From: Porogramme epimiltina
Taxonomy: Eukaryota; Basidiomycota; Agaricomycetes; Polyporales; Polyporaceae
Length of the DNA stretch: 22,638 nucleotides
Assembly: GCA_900155495.1 (NCBI GenBank)
Contig: FTLJ01000680.1
Coordinates: 4,068-26,705, forward strand
Reading direction: 5' to 3'
Part shown: one piece after another, positions 9,621 to 18,493 of the stretch
Numbering within the stretch: the stretch's first letter is position 1
Layout of the letters: each line of letters opens with the position of its first letter
Program-made: the position numbers and the translations under genes
The notes under the pieces: generated by a model
Told to the model about the DNA's origin: nothing
The model's database searches: none
What the model saw: only the letters and a program-made list of their open reading frames with translations

Positions 9621-11029
9621 CAGTCGGGGTGATTATTTGACGATGTGCCCGCCCTGGAGCATGTGTACTGGTGCTGAAGAAGATGCTGAGTGACTCGTCC
9701 ATGCACTTGGCATATTTGAGGGAGACGAGGAGAACAGATGATTCCTGCAGTGAATATGAATACAGAACTGGAGACAAAGGCTGAAGAACTCGTACTTGTG
9801 AAGGGAACAGGTGTCGGAGGAAAACGCCCCGGCCGCAAAACTATTTGATGCAGCAATCCCCTAGGATGAGGATAAGCTTTGTGGGGGAGGAAAGGCGGCG
9901 AGGCTGAGGTAGCAAAGAACTAAGAAAGAGATGCAGGAGAGAGAACGGGGCCGGCAGAATGGAACGGGTTCCACAAGGTGGGAGTAGGGAAGCAGAAGGT
10001 GCCCGCCAAGGACGGACTTTGACACGTGATCACCGCCGAGTGTCCGGCGCTTCCGGAAACCAAGTGCCGAGGTTCAAACGTTCAACCGTCCGTTGACCTC
10101 GGTGTTCGTTTGCTTCGTTCAATGCTGTCTTATCCCTACCGCTCTCTTCCACGTGCACAGAAAGTAGTCTATAGCCTGGCTAATACCCCGCTCTTATCGG
10201 CGGTGAACACTCATCCAAGTAACTTTGTGGACATTCCGGTTGTCTCGAGGTACTAATATAATTTTGTCTAAAAGGGACGTAGCCTACACGGCTGGGTCGG
10301 AGGAGGCCTGTCCCAGCGGGCCAATGCGAGGTGCGATCTTCCTTATCTCCCTTACTTTTAGACATAATCATCAGGTATTCTACTTTATCACAACCTAGAG
10401 CGCCGCACTCACACTGCCTCGGCATGCCGAGTCGCTCGCTGATCTTCCGGTTGAGAACACAGGTACATTTACATCTCGACAAAGGTCATGGAACTGCCAA
10501 TAGTGGGCCAGACTCTATTTGGGGAAGAATAGAAGCTCATCGTTCCTTCCGCGGCGTATCAGGAGGAGATCGGAACTTGGAAGTGCCGCTCAGGCCCCGG
10601 GCGTTCCACGAGGTCTCGGAAAGAAAGGAAACTAACACGCTCTAGGTTCGCATGGAGTGTTTTCAATGATAGATATTACGACGTCCACCTCCGCTGTTAA
10701 TTCCCTGTTTGTGCCTTTCTGGTCTTCGGTTGGTGCATGCGCCGGTAGGTGGCTGAAGGCCAAAGAACCCTCACAGCCAGGAAGGGGATCGACCAGGTGT
10801 TGATATTTCCGGTCTAATCTGGCCTCGAAAAGTAGGTTCAACGTTTGTGAGAACGGAGAATCGGAGCTACTAATAGGGATTAAGTTTGCTAAGGACACAG
10901 AAGCGCGCCTGAGAGAATGGTCTGGCACAACCCCTTAAGCCGAATATCAGAACGCTCGCGGTCACCGGTCGAAGCTCTCGAGCCTAAGGATATAATCATC
11001 GCCGGCGCGCCCTCAAAATGACTCTCAGA
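9621..11029. other. Spacer without a supportable gene
   Basis: Several frames of 75-130 codons occur on both strands, but none shows a known domain or convincing splice partners. Around 9860-10020 the plus strand is purine-rich. At about 10485-10560 the plus strand reads ELPIVGQTLFGEE, a stop, then KLIVPSAAYQEEIGTW, which could be a decayed exon, but I cannot place it. Confidence 0.35.
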
Positions 11030-11036
11030 GTATATA
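11030..11036 (+). promoter_or_regulatory. TATA box of the DUF6534 gene
   Basis: GTATATA lies 79-85 bp before the ATG at 11115. It is followed by a CT-rich stretch (about 11050-11098) of the kind that surrounds fungal transcription starts. Confidence 0.55.
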
Positions 11037-11114
11037 CCACCGCTGGCTTGACAAACCCTCTCTCATAACCTTCCCCCTACCCCAGCTCAATCGGTCCCTC
11101 CGCCATTACAATTC

Positions 11115-13265
11115 ATGGCAACTGTGATTCCCCCCGGGGTGAAAATAGCCCTCGATGGCACCCTTGGTGCTGCATTCCTCGGTCACTTTGTCACAACCAT
11201 GTGCGTGCAGCGCTCTGTGCCCAATGTCGTTGATATGTTTGAGATTCTTACTCCTCCCAAAGCCTCTTTGGTATCACCTCCCTCCAGGCATACATCTATT
11301 ACCGCGACCAAACCAAGGACTCATGGATTCTTCGTTACTCCGTGAGCGCCCTCATCACGTCATCCTGTTCTATATTGTACACTGACCAATGGTTCACCTA
11401 CCCCGTACACGAAGGTACTAGCATTGTGGTAAGCAGTCGTCGATTCTGGACGCGTACCCCCACTCAGCTCGCTCAGCAACGATCTCTTTACTCACACGTA
11501 GGCTCCTCGATGGACTACACTGCGGTCTGATTACCGCAGCTCTGTACGGGTATTGTATTACCAATTTCATGAACCTCGCTGCCATTCAGAAACCTGTATG
11601 GTACGTCCTTCTACTACTTCCTCCCCTGGCAGTGCTTACATCAACCCACACCCGCACAGGCCTATAGCCGTGAGTCGTTCTTTTATCACGAGGATTTGCT
11701 CAAAATGGACTGAATGCTTATCTACTCAGGCCATGATTATCGTCTCTGTGAGTCTGCCTTGTTCTGAACGACATATATCCTACGCTGATCTCGTTCATGC
11801 TCTCAGAACGTCAGCAACTCTATCGTGCGAGGGTAAGTTATCGTTCGTCTAGAAGAGGTTTCAGTTAGACTTTGAACCTTCTGTCCCATACAGAGTCTTT
11901 GGCTATCGGATTTACAAGCGTAAGCCCTGCATACATCCCATCGCCTCTGCATGGCACTCATTGAGTCCTCTCTGCCAGTTGGAAAGGGGAGCTGGATCAT
12001 CCCCATCATCCTCGTACGTCTCTAGTGTCCCACGTTCTCGCCCTGCTCCATTTCCGCTCACCGCATCCCCTCAGTTTGTCATGTCCACCTATATTGTCGG
12101 TGAGTTCCACTGTCAGTAAGCCAACCCCTCGCTAACCCCCTCCCTGTGTGCAGTCGACGGAGCCAGTGAGTGCAACTAGGCTCCAGACCCGGGATAGCCA
12201 CCGCCGGCTTCAGTACACTGATCAATCTGTCTCTTTTTTGCGCCCTCTGTCGCTCCCTGGCAACAATCACGCGCCGCTGGCGATAGTTTTTGCTGTCAGG
12301 CTGTAAGTCTAATAACATCTCGTGGGGAGCCGCGACACTAATGGAGACGGATGCATGCGCTGTATGTTGCAGGCTACACGTGGCGTCTTACGCGGACGTC
12401 CAGCAGTTCTCCGTGCGTGCTTTCTAATCTATACTCTCTGCTGCTGGTCTCGTGGGAGCGCTCCGCTGATCCTGCGCGGTATTCTGTAGTGGGACCTCTA
12501 TGCGGGGCTGTCCGTAGAGGCGACAGTCGACCTCATCGTCGCGGTCGCGCAAGTTATGCTCCTCCGCAGCCGCCGGACGGGCATTAGGAGGTTCGTCATG
12601 CACATGCTGCTGTTTGAGGAGGTTTTAACGCACGCGTCGCGGGATACAGCACGGATTCCATGCTTCAGGTACTCATGGCATACAGCGTGAACACGGGTCT
12701 CTTGACGGGGTGCGTGTCCCGGAAAGGTCTGTCAGTCGTATGCTCAATGCTCACGCCCGTGTCAGTGTATGCGCGATATGTGCAGTGATCACGGTGTGTT
12801 CTGGTCATCTACATCCCTCGTACTTTTGTGACTAACGGTTGGTGCAGTACGCGACATTGCCAACTAAGTTCGTGTACTTCGCGTTCTACTTCATATTAAG
12901 CAAGCGTGCGTCCCATCTCTTCGCAACATCCGTCACACTCCTCACTTCCCCCCGATCGGCTTGTTCAGTGTATGTCAACTCGCTACTGGCCACTCTCAAC
13001 GCGCGCGGGTCGCTGCTCGGCGGCCGCTCAGGCCGAGTGCACGAGATCAAGGCATCATTCCACGGATTTAGCAGCGCTTCCACAGACCGTAGCAGGAACC
13101 AGGGAATCGAGGTGTGTAATGCATCCTGCTCTCGCGGGCGGAGCCATTAGGTTAATACGGTGCGGTTCTGGGAAGCTCATGACAGTGACCTCGGTGGATG
13201 GACTTGGAGTGTCGTCGGAGAGCACCGCGGAAGTGATGAAGGCCGACAAGGAGTCGTACCCGTAG
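11115..13265 (+). CDS. DUF6534-type multipass membrane protein with 19 exons
   Basis: Hand-spliced exons: 11115-11200, 11263-11341, 11415-11428, 11502-11600, 11660-11669, 11730-11747, 11807-11832, 11894-11919, 11979-12013, 12075-12099, 12154-12165, 12287-12302, 12373-12412, 12490-12590, 12650-12709, 12766-12793, 12848-12905, 12969-13111 and 13176-13265. They sum to 966 nt (321 aa) with every phase consistent. The protein starts with TLGAAFLGHFVTTILFGITS and continues with WLLDGLHCGLITAALYG, GVFGYRIYKL, IFAVRLLHV, LYAGLSVEATVDLIVAVAQV and LPTKFVYFAFYFILSKLYVN, ending the domain at SLLATLNARGS. These match the layout of the basidiomycete-specific DUF6534 family: hydrophobic helices, probably seven, with a cytosolic tail. 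No biochemical role is established for the family. The smallest exons (10, 12, 14, 16 and 18 nt) and the 121-nt intron at 12166-12286 are the least certain. Confidence 0.85.
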
Positions 13266-13421
13266 TTACTGGTCGTGGTGTTGGATTTTTTGGTGCATGT
13301 TGAGGCTATCTTGAAACACGCAGTTGGTGCTGGACTATTTGTACTCTCCACTTCTATGAACACTGTCACTACCTTCTAGCAATGATGAAGAGAGATGACA
13401 GGCGCCTGGTGTCCTACAGGG

Positions 13422-13663
13422 CTACAAAGCCTGTGGTTTGATCGCACTGTTCGCGATTAGTGACTCGGGTGAAACCGATGAGGAACCCTGGATGCGAGCG
13501 CGTGCAACATTCTCCCTGCATGTCTTCGAAGCAGTCTGCACTGTATTGAATGCGGCTTCCTTTTCGGGCTTTCCCAATGCGTGAGATAGGATGGCGTATC
13601 CTCTGGGGATGTCCTCGGGGAGATTGAAGCGGGAGAAGCCTCATAATCGTAGATACCCCACAT
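13422..13663 (-). pseudogene. Decayed HET-domain N-terminus
   Basis: The minus strand begins with ATGTGG at 13663, shifts frame, and from 13628 reads FNLPEDIPRGYAILSHALGK followed by AAFNTVQTASKTCRENVARA, ending at a stop (13424-13422). This lines up with the start of the HET gene at 1475: FNKPEDVPGGYAILSHVWGD, then TFQKVQDAAKQCE. The conserved Trp of SHVW is lost, the start is frameshifted, and everything after the first motif is missing. It is a truncated relic of a HET paralog on the opposite strand, facing the end of the DUF6534 gene. Confidence 0.75.
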
Positions 13664-13957
13664 AATCGACACGATAGAACTTGTGAAGCAATATTCATTA
13701 AGAGAATGACCAATACGTGGTGTTTAGGGGGCATATCTCACTAGAGGAGACAAGGGGCATGAGTGAGCTGTGCTCAGAGGTGCTCCTCCATGCCAGAAAA
13801 GACACAAGCGTATACATTAAAATGCTCATACCGAAAACAGGTTGTGAGATACGACATTCTAATCTAAGCGGTATCCCTCAAAGCCACGTAAGCGGGGTGC
13901 ATGCGCACCTAGCAGCGCCCCGGTGCCTACCTTGGCAGTTGGAGGCTTCGACTGGAG
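13664..13957. other. Short spacer
   Basis: No coding signal beyond short frames. A CCTTGGCAG acceptor-like site at about 13930-13938 precedes the exon-like block that follows. Confidence 0.3.
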
Positions 13958-14128
13958 ATGGGCGTGGGCGCGTTTGTCGCCGTTCCGGAGGCGCGAAGTC
14001 AGACCGTGGAGAAGCACGGCCCCTATCACGGTCAGGGACCCTTTGTGCAGCTACGACCTGAGCACGCACGCCACGAGGGACAATGCGCGCTGTGCGACCA
14101 CGGTGATCCCCACCCCGATCTGACCTGA
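13958..14128 (+). CDS. Exon-like small frame, unidentified
   Basis: A 56-codon frame gives MGVGAFVAVPEARSQTVEKH, then GPYHGQGPFVQLRPEHARHE, ending GQCALCDHGDPHPDLT. The Cys-x2-Cys and His-rich end looks like part of a metal-binding protein, and an acceptor-like CAG lies 19 nt upstream. No complete gene could be built around it and I do not recognise the family. The minus strand is also open here, so the strand is uncertain. Confidence 0.25.
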   Translation: MGVGAFVAVPEARSQTVEKHGPYHGQGPFVQLRPEHARHEGQCALCDHGDPHPDLT

Positions 14129-14557
14129 AAGAATATGTTCACGTCAGCCGCGCGCATGAGCCGTGCTCGTTGAACAAGCCCGGGGCCCACGCGCGGGTGC
14201 GGGTTCGACGAGTAACGAAAGAAAAAATGAGATGTGAGGTGAGTACGGATGCGAGACGCGGCGGCTCTGGCCGCGTGCCACATTGTAGCAACCATTTATT
14301 CACATTCTCATGCGGGTCAGGTAGAAACCGAGGTTGTCATCGAGGGCGGCGGATGCATATGGCAATCAAGGTGTCGCGATGACTGCGTGGCGCACGGACG
14401 TGAGAACACTCCAAGCTAAGAGTACCATTGCAGACTCACTATTGCTGCGCGGGCCGTGTTCAGGCTTGGACGAATGTTATGGAGTATACCGCATGGGACA
14501 CAGACAGTGGGGACCAACTGGTGGCGGCACGTGACCGATAGACACGTGCGCATGCAG

Positions 14558-14707
14558 TGGCGCATGGTAAGCTTCGGCATGCTTTCGGTCCTCCTCAACT
14601 CGACGACCGCGCTCCGCCCGCTCTTCGCTTACGTCAATGCCACAGAACGCTTCCGCCGCATATTCGGCTTGCTACCAGAAATCGACGACGAGGACGACGA
14701 AGGATGA
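14558..14707 (+). CDS. Candidate 3'-terminal exon of an unidentified membrane protein
   Basis: After a GCATGCAG acceptor the frame gives WRMVSFGMLSVLLNSTTALR, then PLFAYVNATERFRRIFGLLP, and ends in an acidic tail (EIDDEDDEG) at TGA 14705-14707. One hydrophobic segment followed by a charged tail suggests the C-terminus of a membrane protein. The upstream exons between 14130 and 14557 could not be resolved. Confidence 0.3.
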   Translation, partial: WRMVSFGMLSVLLNSTTALRPLFAYVNATERFRRIFGLLPEIDDEDDEG

Positions 14708-15288
14708 CGCATTACGGGTGTCCCCCCCTCTCCCCTCTTTCTCGCGAGACGCATCGCAGCGCGCCGGTTCTGGGATTTCCCCGGGCGCTTCTTCGCCCGG
14801 GGCGTTGGGTAGACCCTTTCTTTCTATTTCTTCTCTCGCTCTCTGTGGCGGCGGCGTGAAAGGTCCTGACGCTCTGGGCGTGGGGGAATTCTGACGGACG
14901 GCGGGGCAACCGACGTCCGTACCCCTGAACCGCGGCAAGAGGCATAAGCCCGGGGCGTGCGCGCACCCACAAGGGCGGCAGGTTTACAACTCACGGCCCT
15001 ACCTATTCAAAGGTCGGGGGCGTCGGGACTCGCAGCGCCGTGCAGCCACTTTTTACGATACAACTTCCTTTCTCGGCCCTCCTCTGCACTACACTACAAC
15101 GCACCATACTAATGGCGAGGGTGCCGCCTGCCGGCCTGGCCGGCGGGTGCGCCTCGGGCCTCCCCCCGGGGCACGTGCCGCGCCCTCCACTACGTATAAT
15201 TCTCGGCTACTGTCCAGTGACCCCCACGCCTCCCGTACCCTGTAGCTACCTAGTCACGCATGCCTACCATAGGGCTCGGCCCTCAAGT
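14708..15288. other. GC-rich spacer
   Basis: GC-rich with many overlapping short frames on both strands and GC-rich inverted pieces near 15128-15150. No domain-like translation was found. The region ends at the left terminus of the second mobile element. Confidence 0.35.
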
Positions 15289-15314
15289 CATCAGGAATGT
15301 GTCACGCGTCTTGG

Positions 15315-15480
15315 GGGCGGCTTGAGCAAGCCCACAAGCACCATAAGCCTACATAAGCCCATAAGCTGGGGGCTTATGGAATAAGCCCCGGGCTTGGCCA
15401 AGCTAGGTGGGGGGGTACTGCCAAGCCCGGCCTGGCTGAGAACGGGCTTGGTCAAGTCCATCCAAGCCCGTAGAAGCCAC
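15315..15480. repeat. Left subterminal AAGCCC/GGGCTT array
   Basis: AAGCCC, GGGCTT or CATAAGCC occurs about ten times in this stretch. A matching array at about 17236-17350 lies inside the other end. The dense, irregular spacing is typical of transposase-binding subterminal repeats. Confidence 0.6.
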
Positions 15481-16061
15481 TTGACCAGCCTGATCCACTC
15501 ACACTCTGCATACTGCAGTTGTGCTTCTCGAACGTAAAACTGTATAATATTGACGAATGTACGTACATACATGATGGAATAACACAAAACAGAGACCTAA
15601 GATATCTACTACATAGGGGGGTACTGTAGGCGGAGCGTTGGGGAAACAAACGGGCACTCACATTCATACCGGGTACATCGGAGTCTGCAAAGCGGGCGGA
15701 GACGACATACCTTGGATCACGCACGTCGCCGTTACACTCACAGTCTCTCTCCCTCCCCCTCTCCCGCTCCCTCTCTTGCTTCCGGTCTTCCGTCTCCCAC
15801 TACTCGCACCCGCATTCCTATTGCTCTCTCTCGCACGCGCTGACCCCTGCACGGTGACAGGTGACCGCCCGAGGCCATGCGCCTCGTAGTCACTAAGTGC
15901 GGCGGGGTCAGGGGCGTGCCGCCGATGATGACGTCGCGGCCCCTGTCGCGGGGGCCACGGTCACTGCAAAGGTCCGGTGAGCGAGTGTGTATCACTGGAA
16001 GTCACTCTTGCCGCCGCCGCCCCCGTCGCGCCACGCGCTGAGCCGAAATAAGACGACGCAC

Positions 16062-16660
16062 CTCCGACAGTGTACGAGTGGATCTGCGTATCGGGGTCGA
16101 CATCCACGGTGACTGTGTTAGGTTCCATCGCTCGTGATGCGCTCGTGGGCAGGGACGACTCGGACTTGGTGTGCAGGCACAGGAGGCAGAGGACGACGCG
16201 ATGTGCCAGCGGGGCTGGAGGAGAGCGACCGCTCGCCCGGGCCATCCTGTGTGCTCGCGGGGGGGAGGGAGGGCAGGGAAGGCAGGGGAGAGGCATTCTT
16301 GAGGCGCCAGAATGCTCGAGGCCGCAGAAGGTACATACCATGGTTCTTCTCCTTCCCCTTCTCCCAGCACTCCAGAGCGGCGTGTTGAAGCATTGTAACG
16401 GCAGCGGTCGGTGAGTAGGGCAGGAGCTCAGTCCAGAGGGCGGCCGGAGCGGTGTCGACGGTGAGGCGGAGCTTGACATCGCCGACACCAGCGAGCACGT
16501 AATACGTCCTGAGGCAGAACGCGTTAGAATCGGCTCTATGATCCGGGGCGCATGTCGGGATGAAGGTGCAGAAAGAGTAAAGCTCACTGCTTGTCCAAGG
16601 CAAGGGTGACAGTGACGACGGTTGAGGTCACCGGAGGCTCCTTTCGAGCCCAAGACCTTC
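16062..16660 (-). pseudogene. Exon-like cargo of the second element, unidentified gene
   Basis: At least three minus-strand blocks with good splice signals are present. The first ends at 16588 with EPPVTSTVVTVTLALDKQ and a GTGAGC donor. A 79-nt intron with a TTCTAAC branch leads to exon 16508-16339, which reads TYYVLAGVGDVKLRLTVDTA, PAALWTELLPYSPTAAVTML and QHAALECWEKGKEKNH before a GTATGT donor. A third block ends at 16062 with NTVTVDVDPDTQIHSYTVGG before GTGCGT. The first two join in frame. I do not recognise the protein. The position inside a TIR-bounded element parallels the captured MRD1 and aminotransferase fragments of the first element. Confidence 0.5.
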
Positions 16661-16874
16661 CAGAAGTTGGCGGCGGCGCAAGGAAGAGCCGCCGTGGGAT
16701 CTACGCAGGTGCGGCGGGCTTGGACTCGGAGATTAAGGGCTTGTCAGAGAGCTTACTGTGGCGGAGATCGGAGGGGGGTAGGGAAAGCACGCGGCGTAAC
16801 AGGTGGTGGAGAAGGGTCGAAAGACGACAGCAGCTAGATAGCGAGAGCGAGCGGGGAAAAGAGGGAGGAGGAGA

Positions 16875-16938
16875 ACAAGTCGGAAGCGCCCAAACATCGA
16901 CGCCAGCTGGCATCGATGTTTGGGCGCTTCCGACTTGT
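16875..16938. repeat. 64-bp near-perfect palindrome
   Basis: The 26-nt arms at 16875-16900 and 16913-16938 are exact reverse complements. The 12-nt centre is itself palindromic (GCCAGCTGGC) except for one mismatched pair, so the whole block pairs with a single mismatch. It could extrude as a cruciform or fold as an RNA hairpin. It lies inside the second element. Confidence 0.9.
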
Positions 16939-17376
16939 CTCTCAAACCGTGGAACGACGCGCCACCATCACTCTCTTCTGTCCAGTCACCGCCCAACAAA
17001 ACCCAGGTGAGTTGCAACTATGCTACATACTCGACGATCTTGGGGAGGATAATGCCTGAACTGACGCGGACAGCCTGTTGGCATTGCAATTTCTTTTTAC
17101 TCTGTGCTTGTATCAAGCGGCATCAATGGTGTGTGTCCGTTGCAATGTACGCGTTGTGTAGTATGTATGGTATACATAAAATATATTTGAGTGTTCACAT
17201 AACTAGTCTCGAGGAGGGCAGGAAGTGATGCGTCAAGCCCAAAGGTATGTCTCCATCCCCACTCCAAGCCTGTGAGTAAGTCCATAAGTCCATAAGCCCA
17301 CCAAGCCCCGGGCTTATGCCACAAGCCTCGGGCTTATGTCCAAGCCCTCTCTAAGACAAGTGACACATTCCTGATG

Positions 17377-17414
17377 AAGGGCAATAAACACGGATCCCAA
17401 AAAAAAAAAAAAAA
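17377..17414 (+). repeat. AATAAA plus A16 tract beside the second element
   Basis: AATAAA (17383-17388) is followed ten bases later by 16 A residues (17399-17414), the layout of a polyadenylated transcript end. This suggests that the second element inserted into, or next to, the 3' end of a retroposed copy. The sequence left of the element (before 15289) would be the other half; I see no recognisable gene there. Confidence 0.4.
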
Positions 17415-17623
17415 GATCTTGGTTAAGCCTCAGTTTCACTGGTACAAGCAGCCGCATTACGTGTCTGGTCACGAACGAGTTCCTCGAGCAACTTGGACCT
17501 GCCGTGTACACGATCTGGCAGTGATAGCCTCCGATTCTTCATATTTGTGTTTCTCGACGGCGCCCGCACTTATCAGTGATCTCAACTAGCGGCGTATTAC
17601 CCATCACGCCTACCCGCTTGAAG

Positions 17624-18254
17624 ATGGAATTTATGACCCTTCGTACAACTTGTGAAGACCATGCAAAACATTGCCTTCGCTGTTTGCTTAAGAAGAACGA
17701 CCACCTGGACCCCGCTCCTGCAGGAGAATACTGCCAGTACTGTGGAACCTGTGGCGACTTTGCGACATTGAGGGGGAAAGCTCTGAAGAAATGCGGCGGT
17801 TGTGGCATCGCGGCGTACTGCAGCAAGGAGTGTCAGAAGATGGTACACATGTGCGCCCCCCGCCTCTCCCTCTCCCTCTCTCTATTGATGGTTGATAGAA
17901 TCTTTCATTTTGGCCCCCCTTAGAATGTCTTGTCGCTCAAAACACACGGGTGCACGGGGCCCTGACGGAGACGCGGTAGAGGGGAGCGGTTTCTCGAGTA
18001 GGATGGCCTTCTTTGACACGCTCTCGAAGTGGATGAGAGTCCACAAGTTCACGCTTATGCTGATGGCCAACACCGCGGTATCAATATACGGCATCAACGA
18101 ACTACTCGAATTCCGCTCCCGCCTCCTCCTCCCGACCCTTCGACGGGAACTGGAGACCAGGACACACACGCCGCGGGGTAAGGGTCCCGTTCGCCGGTCA
18201 GCCGCGGCGCAGAACGTGCTGGGAGTCGGGAGGCACACCCGCACATCAGGCTGA
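17624..18254 (+). pseudogene. MYND zinc-finger gene, damaged or ambiguously spliced
   Basis: Exon 1 (from ATG 17624) encodes Cys pairs CLRC and CQYCGTC, then KKCGGCGIAAYCSKECQKM, the first two thirds of a MYND finger. MYND folds bind two zinc ions and usually mediate protein contacts. Using donor 17843 and acceptor 17923, exon 2 starts NVLSLKTHGC, which lines up with the family ending (W-x2-HK-x2/3-C), with Trp and His replaced, but stops 12 nt later at TGA. Using donor 17851 (GTGCGC), the frame stays open to 18254 (FFDTLSKWMRVHKFTLMLMA and onward) but the MYND end is lost. The second part resembles what follows the finger in related genes, so a one-base shift near 17950-17965 is my preferred explanation. 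It is transcribed towards the intact minus-strand MYND gene. Confidence 0.55.
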
Positions 18255-18493
18255 AGTTGCGCAGTACGCTGTCTGTTTTTATTTTCATTCTGGACGCATA
18301 GCCGTGTTCATTAAAGACTCCCAAAAAAGCCCCCGTATACAAATACATCCCAGGATTGAATGCCGGTGTGTGCTGCTCTTCTGCGGATCCGCCTGTGTCG
18401 GTCGCCATGTCCGTCAATCCACCTCTAGCAAAATACGCCACGCTGCTAGTTTAAGCTGCCTTTCGGGTTAGGATTACTTCCATTTCGCCATTT
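18255..18493. other. Spacer between convergent MYND genes
   Basis: The plus strand may hold the degraded end of the damaged MYND gene. A minus-strand frame (ATG near 18410) reads MATDTGGSAEEQHTPAFNPG, then MYLYTGAFLGVFNEHGYASR, but has no recognised domain. No gene is called. Confidence 0.3.

Larger units (their letters stand above)
15289..17376. mobile_element. Second non-autonomous element with CATCAGG ends and exon-like cargo
   Basis: The left end is CATCAGGAATGTGTCAC (15289-15305). The complement of the right end (17376-17360) is identical over 17 bp, and GTCTT and GGCTTG blocks continue the match to about 35 bp. Both subterminal regions are packed with AAGCCC/GGGCTT and CATAAGCC motifs. 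No transposase or helicase frame is visible. The outermost seven bases are identical to those of the 5988-8121 element, although the inner repeat and the motif array differ, which suggests two families of one superfamily. AT flanks CAGG and CCTG on both sides, as in the first element. The interior holds minus-strand exon-like blocks and a 64-bp palindrome. Confidence 0.65.

Noticed and set aside
12839..13369. Unspliced plus and minus frames over the end of the DUF6534 gene
   Set aside because: They are fragments or shadows of exons 17-19; splicing gives the continuous family-like protein.
14557..14972. Several 85-100-codon frames on both strands
   Set aside because: They overlap in a GC-rich stretch, disagree in frame and strand, and show no domain. 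Only the terminal exon-like block at 14558-14707 was kept, at low confidence.
15961..16653. 230-codon minus-strand open frame
   Set aside because: It crosses good donor and acceptor sites. The spliced blocks in other frames look far more protein-like, so the long frame is mostly intron read-through.
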